Assembly: GCF_024105735.1 (NCBI RefSeq) | Contig: NZ_JAAAML010000001.1 | Coordinates: forward strand, 1,931,809 to 1,995,808 | Reading direction: 5' to 3' | Source of the DNA: Parahoeflea alexandrii | GTDB taxonomy: Bacteria > Pseudomonadota > Alphaproteobacteria > Rhizobiales > Rhizobiaceae | Length of the DNA stretch: 64,000 nucleotides | Shown: positions 24,939 through 34,184 of the stretch, piece by piece | How the letters are laid out: each line of letters opens with the position of its first letter | How positions within the stretch are numbered: the stretch's first letter is position 1 | Position numbers and translations under genes: made by a program | The notes under the pieces: model-generated | Database searches by the model: none | The model's input: the letters and a program-made list of their open reading frames with translations, nothing else | What the model was told of the DNA's origin: nothing

Positions 24939-26384
24939 TCAGGCGGCTTGGGTTCTTGTGGCGGGCGCAGCGTTCGGCTGGCCGGCGGCAATGGGTATGG
25001 AATTCTCGAAACTGGCGCCGGCGACGGAATCGCCGATGACGACCATGACCGGTCCCGCAAGCTCGCTGCGATGCTCCAGTGCCGGCAGGTCGGCGAGCGT
25101 GCCGTGAAACAGGCGGCGGTTGCCGCGCGACGCGTTCTCGACGATGGCCACCGTCATGTCGGCGGGCAGCCCGGCCTCGATCAGGCGCGAGGCGACGCTG
25201 GCTGCCACCGTCCGGCCCATGTAGACGCAGAGCGTGGCGCCGGACACCGCGAGACGCGCCCAGTCCGGTAGCGCCGCCCCGGTCAGGTCATGGCCGGTGG
25301 TAAAGACCAGCGACGAGGCGACGCCGCGCAAAGTGAGCGGCAGTTCGAAATCGGCAGCAGCAGCAAGGGCGGACGTGATGCCCGGGACGATCTCGAAGGA
25401 GACGCCGGCGTCCCTGAGGGCGGCCATTTCCTCGCCGGCGCGGCCGAAGACCAGCGGATCGCCGGACTTGAGCCGGACCACGCGCTTGCCCTCACGACCG
25501 AGCCTGACCAGAAGTTCGTTGATGTCGGCCTGGCTCTTGGAATGGCAGCCTTTGCGCTTGCCGACCGAGATCCGCTCGGCGTCGCGGCGGCCAAGCGCCA
25601 CGACCGTTTCCGGCACCAGCGCATCGTAGACGATCGCGTCGGCTTCCATCATCGCACGCTGGGCCCGCAGTGTCAGCAGATCTTCCGCACCGGGACCGGC
25701 GCCGACCAGCCAGATGTGACCGGGAACCGGTTCACGGCCGCGCAACATGCGGGTGGCGGCGCGGCGGGCGAGTGAAATGTCGCCATTGTCGACGTGGGTG
25801 GCGACATCCGCCTCGAAGAAGCGGCGCCAGAACACCCGGCGCGCCACGCCGCGCGGCAGAAGCCGGTCAACGGCAATGCGGTAGTCCTGGGCAAGACGGG
25901 CGAGCGCGCCGAGGGAGGGCGAGAGCATCTGGTCGACGCGGGCGCGGATCATCTGCGCCAGCACGGGGCCTGCGCCTTCCGTGCCGATGGCGATCGCTAC
26001 CGGTGCGCGGTTGACCAGCGCCGGGGTGAGGAAGTCGCAGTATTCCGGCTGGTCCACGGCGTTGGCCGGGATCCGGCGCGCGCGGGCCTCGGCAACGATG
26101 GCGCGGTCCTGAACCGCATCGCCGGTGGCGGCAAACACAAGCGTCGCATCGTCCATCTGGGCGGGGGCATAGGCTGCCATCACCGGCTCGATACCGAGGC
26201 GGGCCAGGCTGTCGACGAGTTCGGCTTCAGGGGAATCGGCATAGACGGCGATATGAGCCGAGGTATTGGCGACCAGCCGCGCCTTGGCCGCGGCCTCGGC
26301 GCCGTTGCCAAAGATCGCCACCTTTCTCGCGTCCACCCGCATGAAGGCGGGGAATGTGGTCAGTTGCGCCGATTGCGTCGCCAT
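24939..26384 (-). CDS. cysG: Siroheme synthase (precorrin-2 dehydrogenase / uroporphyrinogen-III methyltransferase)
   Basis: 481-aa bifunctional enzyme making siroheme for the adjacent reductase. Residues about 1-150 are the Rossmann NAD-dependent dehydrogenase and ferrochelatase (IFGNGAEAAAKARL). The C-terminal half is the SAM uroporphyrinogen methyltransferase, with VGAGPGAEDLLTLRA, the RLKSGDPLVFGRAGEE block and VVPGITSA-type motif. AGGAG stands 10 bases before the ATG at 26384. It is the first gene of the cysG-DUF2849-cysI-DUF934-ferredoxin unit. Confidence 0.97.
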   Translation of the reverse strand: MATQSAQLTTFPAFMRVDARKVAIFGNGAEAAAKARLVANTSAHIAVYADSPEAELVDSLARLGIEPVMAAYAPAQMDDATLVFAATGDAVQDRAIVAEARARRIPANAVDQPEYCDFLTPALVNRAPVAIAIGTEGAGPVLAQMIRARVDQMLSPSLGALARLAQDYRIAVDRLLPRGVARRVFWRRFFEADVATHVDNGDISLARRAATRMLRGREPVPGHIWLVGAGPGAEDLLTLRAQRAMMEADAIVYDALVPETVVALGRRDAERISVGKRKGCHSKSQADINELLVRLGREGKRVVRLKSGDPLVFGRAGEEMAALRDAGVSFEIVPGITSALAAAADFELPLTLRGVASSLVFTTGHDLTGAALPDWARLAVSGATLCVYMGRTVAASVASRLIEAGLPADMTVAIVENASRGNRRLFHGTLADLPALEHRSELAGPVMVVIGDSVAGASFENSIPIAAGQPNAAPATRTQAA

Positions 26385-26564
26385 TTAGGTCAATCTCCTG
26401 AGTTGAAGCCATTTTCAGGAATTCGACGAAGCAAATGAAGGAACAAACATGTGCCGTTTGGGGTGAACTGATATTCTTTTACCTCTTAATTCGGGTTATG
26501 GAGAAAGCGTAACCGCGACGCTTCAAAGCTCATGCGGTCGGACAAAACACACGGACCCCCCAAT

Positions 26565-27167
26565 ATGGAGATCAAGGAAAACGCGGACCTGGCGAGCAGG
26601 CTGCTCAATGTAATGGAACACGACATTCTGCCGCTGACGGAAAAGGGCGTGGCTGGTGGCAACAAGGTGTTCGGCGGCGCGCTTGTGCGCAAGTCCGACC
26701 ATTCGCTGGTGATGGCCGAGACCAACAATGAGACCGAGAACCCGCTGTGGCACGGCGAGGTTCACCTGCTCAAGTGCTTCTACGAGCAGCCAGTGTCGAA
26801 AGCCGAATCCACCAGGGACATGATCTTCCTGTCGACCCACGAGCCCTGCACCATGTGCATGTCGGCGATCGCCTGGGCGGGCTTCGACAATTTCTTCTAT
26901 TTCTTCAGCCACCAGGATTCACGCGACAGCTTTTCGATTCCGCACGATCTCAAGATGCTCAAGGAAGTCTTCGGGCTTGAGCCCGGCGGCTACAACCACG
27001 ACAACGCGTTCTGGCGCGGCCGCGGCATCTTCGACATCATCGCCACCCTGCCCGACGACGAAGCGCAGCCGCTCCTCGAACAGGCGAACCGCATCCGCGG
27101 CCGCTATGCGGCGCTGTCTCAAGCCTACCAGGCGAGCAAGGATGACAACGCGATTCCACTGAACTGA
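26565..27167 (+). CDS. CMP/dCMP-type nucleoside deaminase family protein
   Basis: About 200-aa zinc deaminase. The zinc ligands and proton shuttle are in HGEVHLLK (HxE) and PCTMC (PCxxC). It deaminates a base, nucleoside or nucleotide, but the substrate cannot be read from the motifs. The start is uncertain: the ATG at 26565 (MEIKENADL) fits the expected start, while an ATG at 26532 would add 11 residues, and neither has a good ribosome site. It is divergent from cysG across about 150-180 bp of A+T-richer DNA. Confidence 0.85.
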   Translation: MEIKENADLASRLLNVMEHDILPLTEKGVAGGNKVFGGALVRKSDHSLVMAETNNETENPLWHGEVHLLKCFYEQPVSKAESTRDMIFLSTHEPCTMCMSAIAWAGFDNFFYFFSHQDSRDSFSIPHDLKMLKEVFGLEPGGYNHDNAFWRGRGIFDIIATLPDDEAQPLLEQANRIRGRYAALSQAYQASKDDNAIPLN

Positions 27168-27176
27168 GCCTTTTGA

Positions 27177-27200
27177 ACCGGCCCGGCAGTTCGGGCCGGT
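27177..27200. terminator. Hairpin after the deaminase gene
   Basis: ACCGGCCCG-GCAGTT-CGGGCCGGT is a perfect 9-bp stem 10 bases after the deaminase stop. There is no T tract on the + strand. It could stall polymerase or protect the 3' end of the transcript. Confidence 0.4.
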
Positions 27201-27249
27201 CATCCGCCATCGAAGAACCACATCATCTCCGATCCGGGATACGACCATC

Positions 27250-27660
27250 ATGACAAAACCCATTTCCGGCTCCTGCCTGTGCGGCGCCGTCCGCTTTGAA
27301 ATCCTCGGCAAGCTCGAGAGCTTCTTTCTCTGCCACTGCCGGCGCTGCCGAAAGGACACCGGATCAGCCCACGCGGCCAATCTGTTCTCGACAACCGCAA
27401 CACTGGAATGGCTGTCCGGGCATGACCTGATCAGGACCTTCCGTCTCCCCGATACGCGACACCAAAAAAGCTTCTGTACGGACTGCGGCTCCGCACTGCC
27501 TTATGCCGATGCCGACTCCGGCCTGCTGGTCGTTCCCGCCGGAAGCCTTGATGATCCGATCGACATTCGCCCCAACGCGCATATCTGCGGCGACAGCCGG
27601 GCGGAATGGGACCATGACCTTGAAGATGTCCCTGTTCTGGCAGGGCTTCCGGGCGCCTGA
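27250..27660 (+). CDS. GFA/CENP-V-family zinc protein
   Basis: 136-aa protein of the GFA (glutathione-dependent formaldehyde-activating enzyme-like) family. All three zinc motifs are present: CLCG at the N-terminus, CHCRRC near residue 30, and CTDCG near residue 77. Only a few relatives have proven formaldehyde or thiol chemistry, so function is open. Compare the decayed relative at 12255-12555. Confidence 0.88.
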   Translation: MTKPISGSCLCGAVRFEILGKLESFFLCHCRRCRKDTGSAHAANLFSTTATLEWLSGHDLIRTFRLPDTRHQKSFCTDCGSALPYADADSGLLVVPAGSLDDPIDIRPNAHICGDSRAEWDHDLEDVPVLAGLPGA

Positions 27661-27817
27661 CCCCAAAGATTGAAACAGCACTCCAGGGAACCCGCAGGCT
27701 GCGTCATGCTGCCTGCCGCATGGAGCGGCTCAAGCAGCTTGTGACTGAGCTGTGGACAACGGAACCGGCCGCGGCAGAACAGTCGCGGTCATCACCCTGC
27801 TCGGCTAGACTTCGGGC

Positions 27818-28639
27818 ATGAAACCATCACGCGACATTTCCGGTCTTATCGAGATCATGGCGGCACTCCGGAACCCCGAGACCGGCTGTCCGTGGGACAT
27901 CAAGCAGGATTTCAACTCGATCAAGCCCTACACAATCGAGGAGGCCTACGAGGTTGCCGACGCGATCGAGCGCAAGGATTACGAGGATCTTTGCGACGAG
28001 TTGGGCGATCTGCTGCTGCAGGTGGTGTTTCACACCCGCATGGCCGAGGAGCAAGAGCTGTTCTCGTTCGAAGACGTGGTCGAGGCGATCACCCGGAAAA
28101 TGATCAGGCGTCACCCGCATGTGTTCGATCGCTCGGACGCCGACACGCCGGACAAGGTCAAGGCGCAATGGGCCGAGATCAAGGCCGCGGAAAAGGCCGA
28201 ACGCCAGGCACGCCGCACTGCCAGGGGATTGCCCGAGACAGAGACGCCGGGGCAGCTGACAGGGGTTCCGCGCGCCCTGCCCGCGCTGATGGAAGCGCTG
28301 AAGCTCCAGGAAGCGGCCTCACGCGTCGGCTTCGACTGGGGCGCGGCCGGACCGGTGCTCGACAAGATCGAGGAGGAAATCGCCGAACTGCGCGCCGAGA
28401 TCGCCAGCGGCCGCAGCGAAAAGGCGGCGGACGAACTCGGCGACGTGATCTTCGCCGTCGCCAACCTGGCCCGGCACCTGAAGAGCGATCCCGAACACGC
28501 GCTCAGGACCACCAACACCAAGTTCCGCACCCGCTTTGCCCATGTCGAGGCGGAACTCGCCAGACAGGGCAAAACGCCCGGCGAGGCGACGCTAAACGAG
28601 ATGGAAGCGCTTTGGCAGGCGGCGAAGTCAGAGCATTAA
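27818..28639 (+). CDS. mazG: Nucleoside triphosphate pyrophosphohydrolase MazG
   Basis: 273-aa two-domain MazG that hydrolyses NTPs and dNTPs to NMP and PPi, cleaning nucleotide pools. Both halves carry an EExxE/D metal site (TIEEAYEVADAIE with DELGDLLLQ in the first; EEEIAELRAE with DELGDVIFA in the second). The N-terminal CPWD signature is present. In many rhizobia mazG is next to hflX-hfq. Here it is convergent to hflX and separated from it by an A+T-rich orphan. Confidence 0.96.
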   Translation: MKPSRDISGLIEIMAALRNPETGCPWDIKQDFNSIKPYTIEEAYEVADAIERKDYEDLCDELGDLLLQVVFHTRMAEEQELFSFEDVVEAITRKMIRRHPHVFDRSDADTPDKVKAQWAEIKAAEKAERQARRTARGLPETETPGQLTGVPRALPALMEALKLQEAASRVGFDWGAAGPVLDKIEEEIAELRAEIASGRSEKAADELGDVIFAVANLARHLKSDPEHALRTTNTKFRTRFAHVEAELARQGKTPGEATLNEMEALWQAAKSEH

Positions 28640-28792
28640 AAAAGAGTATTGGAGAAAAAAGACAACCTTATGAATGAATCGAAAACCGACTAAACCATAC
28701 TCAACATCGGTTATGCCGGACGAATCGGCCGTTTATTAAAGCTGAACGGTTAAAGTTTCTCATCCAATCATTTGCATCAACAAGGATCTGTA

Positions 28793-29215
28793 ATGAAATC
28801 TCACATTGATGACATTGAAGACTACCTGAAATCCGCATTCACCAATGTTAGTGAGTATAATGCTTACTTTAATGATACAGGTCAGAAGGTTGTTAGCTCC
28901 TTCATGTTTACCAGTTGGCGTGGCCCAAAGTTCTCATGCACCTCTAAAAACAATCATCCAAGAATGACCTCATTCAGTTGTATTATTTTTGGAGGAGGGA
29001 CCCAAGCACAACACATTCCTGCAATCGGCGGCGTTTTGAATAAGACCGGACTATTTGGATGCCGTATATATGTTGATGATGATGGAGATCTAGTTTTTGA
29101 GCTAGAAGTTGAAACGAAGAACTTGGAAGAGTACAAAAAACATTGTCGGCAATTTGAACTTTCTATTGATTCTCTGACGAATAAATTCGGCCCTCTACCG
29201 GTGGAATGGGATTAA
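28793..29215 (+). CDS. Hypothetical protein from an A+T-rich insertion, 140 aa
   Basis: I do not recognise this protein. The ATG at 28793 has AAGGA 8 bases upstream. It is soluble, acidic toward the middle (YVDDDGDLVFELEVETKN), and has no signal peptide. Its codon use is strikingly A/T-ending, and the gene with its upstream spacer is roughly 40% G+C by eye, against about 62% around it. It looks recently acquired. It is convergent with hflX and follows mazG by about 150 bp. A small immunity or structural role is possible but unsupported. Confidence 0.7.
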   Translation: MKSHIDDIEDYLKSAFTNVSEYNAYFNDTGQKVVSSFMFTSWRGPKFSCTSKNNHPRMTSFSCIIFGGGTQAQHIPAIGGVLNKTGLFGCRIYVDDDGDLVFELEVETKNLEEYKKHCRQFELSIDSLTNKFGPLPVEWD

Positions 29216-29252
29216 GAGGGACAGGTAAAATTGACAGGGATATGGCTCCTAA

Positions 29253-30677
29253 CTATTCCCAGCCTTCCGCCTCGGGCTTCGGTCCCAGACCCAGTTGCCG
29301 GTCCAGGTCGTTGCTGTCGGAGATGGTGAATTCGGCGGTGATCTCGACCGAGCCGTCCTCGTGGTCCTGGCGGTCCTTGACCCGGCCGTGCTGGTAGATC
29401 CAGGACATGACCGGCAGCTGACTGGCTGAGAGCCGCACTGTCCGCATGGTCAACTCGCCCGAAATCCGCGCCTCGATTTCCGACAGAAGTGCGTCGACGC
29501 CCTCGCCGTTCAGGGCCGAGACGACGATTGCAGCGCCTGACTGGGCCCGCGCCTTCAGCGCTTCGGCGGCGTCAGCCTCCAGAAGGTCGACCTTGTTCCA
29601 GACTTCCAGCATCCGCTTGGGCTGGTTCTCGCCGACGCCGAGACTTTTCAGGATCGCTTCGACATCATCGGCCTGTGACGCGCGGTCGGGATCGGACATG
29701 TCGCGCACATGCAGGATCAGGTCGGCCTCGACCACCTCTTCCAGCGTTGCCCGGAAGGCCGCGACCAGATGGGTGGGAAGATTTGAAATGAATCCGACGG
29801 TGTCGGACAGGATCACGGTCGCTCCATGCGGCAGCTTCATCCGCCTCAAAGTCGGATCAAGCGTTGCGAACAGCATGTCCTCGGCCAGCACCTCGGCGCC
29901 GGTCAGCCGGTTGAACAGGGTCGACTTGCCGGCATTGGTGTAGCCGACAAGCGCCACGATCGGGTGCGGCACCTTCTTGCGCTTGGCGCGGTGCAGTTGC
30001 CGCGTGCGGCGAACCTGGTCGAGTTCGCGTTCGAGCTTGATGATGCGTTCCTGCAAGAGCCGCCGGTCGGCCTCGATCTGGGTTTCACCCGGACCACCCA
30101 TGAAGCCGCCGCCGCCGCGCTGGCGCTCAAGGTGGGTCCAGCTGCGCACCAGACGTCCGCGCTGGTAGTTCAGATGCGCCAGTTCAACCTGCAGAACGCC
30201 TTCCTTGGTGGAGGCGCGGCGGCCGAAGATCTCGAGAATGAGACCGGTGCGGTCAATCACCTTGACCTTCCACTCGGTTTCCAGATTGCGTTGCTGAACC
30301 GGAGTGAGCGGGTGATCGACGATGACCAGTTGCGATCCGGTCTGATCGATCAGCGCCTTGATCTCGAGCATCTTGCCCTTGCCAAAGAGCGTCGAAGGCC
30401 GGGGATCGGAAATCGGCACGATCAGTGCTTCGGCAACCTTCAGGTCGATGGCGCCGGCGAGGCCAATCGCCTCTTCACGGCGATTGGCGTCGGGGCGCTT
30501 GACCACGTTGGTGCCGTCAGGCCCGCTGCCGGGCGCAGCATTGCGCGTGCGCAGCGTCGGCACGAGTACAACGGCGCGTGTGACGCCGGACTTGCCGTCC
30601 GCGTCGATGAAATTACCGGAGCTGTCAACAGTTTCGATTTTGGTTGTCCTGTCAGGCGCCGTTTGCGGCGTCCTCAT
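29253..30677 (-). CDS. hflX: GTPase HflX (ribosome-associated)
   Basis: About 474-aa GTPase that splits or rescues ribosomes under stress. It has the HflX N-terminal domain with [10 protein letters not shown] and [16 protein letters not shown] glycine-rich [16 protein letters not shown] linker follows, then the GTPase G1 ([12 protein letters not shown]), the G2 and G3 region ([14 protein letters not shown]) and G4 (NKVD). I place the start at the ATG at 30677, which overlaps the end of hfq by 26 bases. A longer in-frame start inside hfq is unlikely. It follows hfq as in most proteobacteria. Confidence 0.94.
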   Translation of the reverse strand: MRTPQTAPDRTTKIETVDSSGNFIDADGKSGVTRAVVLVPTLRTRNAAPGSGPDGTNVVKRPDANRREEAIGLAGAIDLKVAEALIVPISDPRPSTLFGKGKMLEIKALIDQTGSQLVIVDHPLTPVQQRNLETEWKVKVIDRTGLILEIFGRRASTKEGVLQVELAHLNYQRGRLVRSWTHLERQRGGGGFMGGPGETQIEADRRLLQERIIKLERELDQVRRTRQLHRAKRKKVPHPIVALVGYTNAGKSTLFNRLTGAEVLAEDMLFATLDPTLRRMKLPHGATVILSDTVGFISNLPTHLVAAFRATLEEVVEADLILHVRDMSDPDRASQADDVEAILKSLGVGENQPKRMLEVWNKVDLLEADAAEALKARAQSGAAIVVSALNGEGVDALLSEIEARISGELTMRTVRLSASQLPVMSWIYQHGRVKDRQDHEDGSVEITAEFTISDSNDLDRQLGLGPKPEAEGWE

Positions 30678-30900
30678 TTTCAAACATCTGCACAGGCTGG
30701 CTCGGCATGATGGTGGAGATCGCATGCTTGTAGACAAGCTGCGAATGGCCATCGCGTCTCAACAGGACACAGAAATTGTCAAAAGACGTGACCACACCGG
30801 TCAATTTCACCCCGTTGATCAAGAAGATCGTCAGGGAGATTTTCTGCTTCCGAACCGTGTTGAGAAAAAGATCCTGCAGGTTTTGTGAACGCTCCGCCAT
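30652..30900 (-). CDS. hfq: RNA chaperone Hfq
   Basis: 82-aa Sm-like hexameric RNA chaperone. Sm1 has the [12 protein letters not shown] and [12 protein letters not shown] segments, and Sm2 has the YKHAIST motif. The C-terminal tail is short, as in alphaproteobacteria. Hfq pairs small RNAs with mRNAs and, in nitrogen-fixing rhizobia, controls nifA. It overlaps hflX and is preceded by a long A+T-richer leader with a small hairpin. Confidence 0.98.
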   Translation of the reverse strand: MAERSQNLQDLFLNTVRKQKISLTIFLINGVKLTGVVTSFDNFCVLLRRDGHSQLVYKHAISTIMPSQPVQMFENEDAANGA

Positions 30901-31279
30901 TGCGCCTTTTCATCCGTCTTTTTCTTGCCTGCTTCCGCAGGTCATTACCGCACCAGTTTAGTCCTTGATGGCAAACGCCTTCTTCACAAACGAAAAAAGG
31001 CGCGTCGCAGCCGAAAAGGCTTACGTAGCGTCAAGTCCCGAACATTCCCACTCCCTCTGACAGTCAGATATGATCGTCTTGCCGCTGACAGAAATTTGCT
31101 CGTCCGAACAGACGACAGAAGACCATTGTTGTGCAGTTTTGTAAACACTTGTTTTTGCGGGCACAGATCGCTTTCGCTTTTTCCTGTTTCGCAAAGGTTG
31201 CCGGATTGGCGTGCGGCACACACGAGAATTGGCCGCAAGCACTCGTGGTCTTGCAACACAATGCAACCGGAAATCCTGC
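30901..31279. other. Non-coding interval between trkH and hfq
   Basis: This 379-bp gap, richer in A+T than its neighbours, should hold the hfq promoter and any trkH terminator. The hfq leader contains a hairpin on the minus strand, CCTGC-GGAA-GCAGG (30941-30928), with a GNRA-type loop about 28 bases before the start codon. No convincing open frame or T-tailed terminator was seen. The leader could carry Hfq autoregulation or a small RNA, but nothing proves it. Confidence 0.4.
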
Positions 31280-32749
31280 TTACCTGCTCATCCAGTAGCG
31301 GATATTGAGGACTGCGAAGACAATCATCACCTCGAGCCGCCCAAGGGTCATGATCACCACCGCCGATATCTTCGCCGATACCGGCAGGGCCTGGAACTGC
31401 GGCCAGACCTGGTTCTCGGGTGCGGTCACATAGGCAGGTGGTATCAGGGCCTCATAGACCGGACCGGCGTTGGAAAAGAACGCGATGGCCATGGTGAGAC
31501 CGCCCTCGAAATCCGTCGCCTCGAAAGTCAGCGCCATGGCGCTGAAGGCGACGATGAGCAGCGACAGCGAGAAATAGGTCCAGATCGCCCGCATGCTGTT
31601 TTCGTTGATGACCTGACGACCGAAATGCAGGTTGGTGACGCTGCTGGGGTAGATGAGCTGGTTCAGCTCACGGGCTGAATGAACCGCCATCGCAGCCACA
31701 CGGTAGACCTTGAAGCCGCCGGTGGTCGAGTAGATGCCGCCGCCGACCAGAATGATCATCAGCACGACGATATCGGGCCACAACGCGATCACACCCGGCC
31801 GGCTTTCGATGCCGCTTGTCGCGACCAGCGATGTCGATGCAAGCAGGCTTTCAACGAAGATCGGCCCCAACTCGGCGCCGCCCGAGACTGCCGACAGTCG
31901 CGCCGCATAGAGAACGGCAACACCCAGAATGACGATAACGATGACCATCACCTCTGGATTTCCGGAGAAAAACTGTGCCGGCGTCCGCAGCAGGCGCCGG
32001 CGCCAGAAAACGCTGATCGTGCCGATCATCAACCCGATCGTCAGTACGAGCTGGGCCATAGGTCCCGCGTGATTTTCAAGAGCACCTTCGAAGGGAAGGA
32101 AGCCGCCGGTGGCAATGACGATCATCGACAACATCGCCGAATAAGGTCCGCTCACGCCCGCCAGCATCAAACCGACGAATATCACGAAGGTGATCAGGAT
32201 GTATTGGCCGAGCACCTCACGGAAATCGCCCAGATCAATGGTCATGTTGCTGGCATTGCCGGTGATGACACGACGGTCACCGGCCGGCAGGCCACCAAAC
32301 CCGCCCGGGGCCAGCACATGGATGATCGACAGCAGGGTTAAAAACCCCCCATACCATTCGATCGAGGCGCGCCAGAACAGGATTGCCTGGGGCGCGGTTT
32401 CCCGCGAAATAAGCGTTGCCCCGGAGGTTGTGAGCGCCGAGACCGCCTCGAACCACGCGTCAATCCAGCTCAATCCGGCAAGCGTCCTGAAAGAGACCGC
32501 GGCGACCATCGGCACCAGCACCCACATGGCAACGAGCGCGAGGTAACCCGAGGCCCGCCCCAGGGGACGCTTGAACCCGGAAATCGAGCCCAGAACCATC
32601 AAGGCGGCAAAGACGCCGAGCGCACCGACCAGCAGCATCGACAGAGCAAGGTCACGCATGCCGTCGGCAATCGCGAACAGCACCGCCGGCACGATGAGCG
32701 CGAACAAGCCCGCGACCGCGACTGCCAGGACGTGCAGGATACCGAGCAT
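31280..32749 (-). CDS. trkH: Trk-type potassium uptake membrane subunit TrkH
   Basis: 489-aa integral membrane K+ translocating subunit, with about ten transmembrane segments and repeated pore-loop regions of the superfamily of K+ transporters. Family landmarks include ALTTSGATLIS and TTGGFKVYR. It follows trkA by 4 bp on the same strand, so TrkA (the cytosolic nucleotide-gated ring) and TrkH are made together. The position between the ntr genes and hfq is common for trkA. Having trkH here as well makes it a complete K+ system. Confidence 0.94.
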   Translation of the reverse strand: MLGILHVLAVAVAGLFALIVPAVLFAIADGMRDLALSMLLVGALGVFAALMVLGSISGFKRPLGRASGYLALVAMWVLVPMVAAVSFRTLAGLSWIDAWFEAVSALTTSGATLISRETAPQAILFWRASIEWYGGFLTLLSIIHVLAPGGFGGLPAGDRRVITGNASNMTIDLGDFREVLGQYILITFVIFVGLMLAGVSGPYSAMLSMIVIATGGFLPFEGALENHAGPMAQLVLTIGLMIGTISVFWRRRLLRTPAQFFSGNPEVMVIVIVILGVAVLYAARLSAVSGGAELGPIFVESLLASTSLVATSGIESRPGVIALWPDIVVLMIILVGGGIYSTTGGFKVYRVAAMAVHSARELNQLIYPSSVTNLHFGRQVINENSMRAIWTYFSLSLLIVAFSAMALTFEATDFEGGLTMAIAFFSNAGPVYEALIPPAYVTAPENQVWPQFQALPVSAKISAVVIMTLGRLEVMIVFAVLNIRYWMSR

Positions 32750-32753
32750 GAGC

Positions 32754-34130
32754 TCAGAAGAACTCGAGGCTTACGCGGAACATCTGCTCCACATGCCGCA
32801 CGGATTCGAGTGCGGCGAACATTACCACCCGGTCCTTCGCCTTGATCTTTAAGGACCCGTTCGGGCGCAGGACCTGCTTGTCGCGATAGATCGCCCCGAT
32901 CCGGACGCCGTCGGGCAGATCGAGACTGCGCAGCGGCTTGCCGACAAGCGGAGAGGTTTCCAGCGCTTCGGCCTCGATCACCTCGGCGGCCCCCTTCTGC
33001 ACCGAGTAGACCGCCCGGATACGGCCGCGGCGGACATGCTGGAGAATCCGCGAAATGGTAACCGCGCGCGGATTGATATGGGCGTCGATGCCAAGGGTCT
33101 TGGTGAAGGTCTGGTAGGAGGGGTTGTTGATCAGCGCCAGGTTGGCCTTGCAGCCAAGCCGCTTGGCCATCACCGAAGACAGGATGTTGACCTGATCATC
33201 ATTGGTCAGCGCCACCATCAGGTCGGCATTCTGGATATCTGCCTCGACCAGAATGTTCTGATCCAGCGACGAGCCGTTCAGCACAACCGTGCGGGACAGG
33301 GAATCGGCGATCGAGACAGCCCTGCCCCGGTCGGCCTCGATGATCTTGACCTTGGTCTTGGGCTGGCGTTCCTCGATGGCGGCAGCGACGTAGTAGCCGA
33401 TGTTGCCGCCGCCGGAGATGACGATGCGACCCGCCTCCTGCTCCTCGTGGCCGAAAAGGCCAAGCGTGCGGCGGACATGGTCACGGTCACACACGACATA
33501 GGCCAGATCGCCGGTTTCGAGCTGGTCGGTGGAATGCGGTACGAACAGCCGCTCATTGCGCCAGACGCCCACGACGGTCGCCATCAGGTCGGGAAACAGC
33601 TCACTGAGCTGCACCAGCGGGGTGTTGACCACCGGGCAATCTTCCAGACACTCGATGGCCACCATCGCCACCTTGTCGTCGGCAAATCGGACCGCGTCTG
33701 TGGCGCCCGGCAGCGCAATACGGCGCAGCACCATCTGACCGACCTCGACTTCCGGAGAGATGATGACGTCGATGGGCATGTGGTCGCGCGAAAAAAGATC
33801 AGCCCAATGCGACTTGAGGTAGGATTGGGCGCGAATACGGGCAATCTTGGTGGGCACGTTAAAGATCGAGTGGGCGACCTGGCAGGCCACCATGTTGATC
33901 TCGTCATAGAGCGTGACCGCAATGATCATGTCGGCCTGGTCGGCGCCGGCCTGGGCGAGCACGTCGGGATGAGCGCCGTGACCGACATAGCTGCGGACAT
34001 CGAGCGTGTCGCGGATGGCCTGGACCAGCGTGGCCGACGTGTCGATAACAGAGACATCGTTGTCCTCGGATGCCAGCCGTTCGGCAATGCCGTAACCGAC
34101 CCGTCCCGCACCGCAGATGATGACCTTCAT
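32754..34130 (-). CDS. trkA: Trk potassium uptake regulatory subunit TrkA
   Basis: 458-aa cytosolic NAD(H)-binding subunit of the Trk system. It has two tandem RCK units: Rossmann GAGRVGYGIA at the N-terminus and GGGNIGYYVA near the middle, each followed by a TrkA_C domain. It binds NADH/NAD or ATP/ADP and gates TrkH. It lies 54 bp downstream of ntrX and 4 bp upstream of trkH. Conservation of ntrYX-trkA across alphaproteobacteria suggests coupling of nitrogen or redox sensing to K+ supply. Confidence 0.96.
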   Translation of the reverse strand: MKVIICGAGRVGYGIAERLASEDNDVSVIDTSATLVQAIRDTLDVRSYVGHGAHPDVLAQAGADQADMIIAVTLYDEINMVACQVAHSIFNVPTKIARIRAQSYLKSHWADLFSRDHMPIDVIISPEVEVGQMVLRRIALPGATDAVRFADDKVAMVAIECLEDCPVVNTPLVQLSELFPDLMATVVGVWRNERLFVPHSTDQLETGDLAYVVCDRDHVRRTLGLFGHEEQEAGRIVISGGGNIGYYVAAAIEERQPKTKVKIIEADRGRAVSIADSLSRTVVLNGSSLDQNILVEADIQNADLMVALTNDDQVNILSSVMAKRLGCKANLALINNPSYQTFTKTLGIDAHINPRAVTISRILQHVRRGRIRAVYSVQKGAAEVIEAEALETSPLVGKPLRSLDLPDGVRIGAIYRDKQVLRPNGSLKIKAKDRVVMFAALESVRHVEQMFRVSLEFF

Positions 34131-34184
34131 TGTCGACCCCTATAGCGTCATTGACATGATACGGCCTGAACCGCTTCGTGCCGC

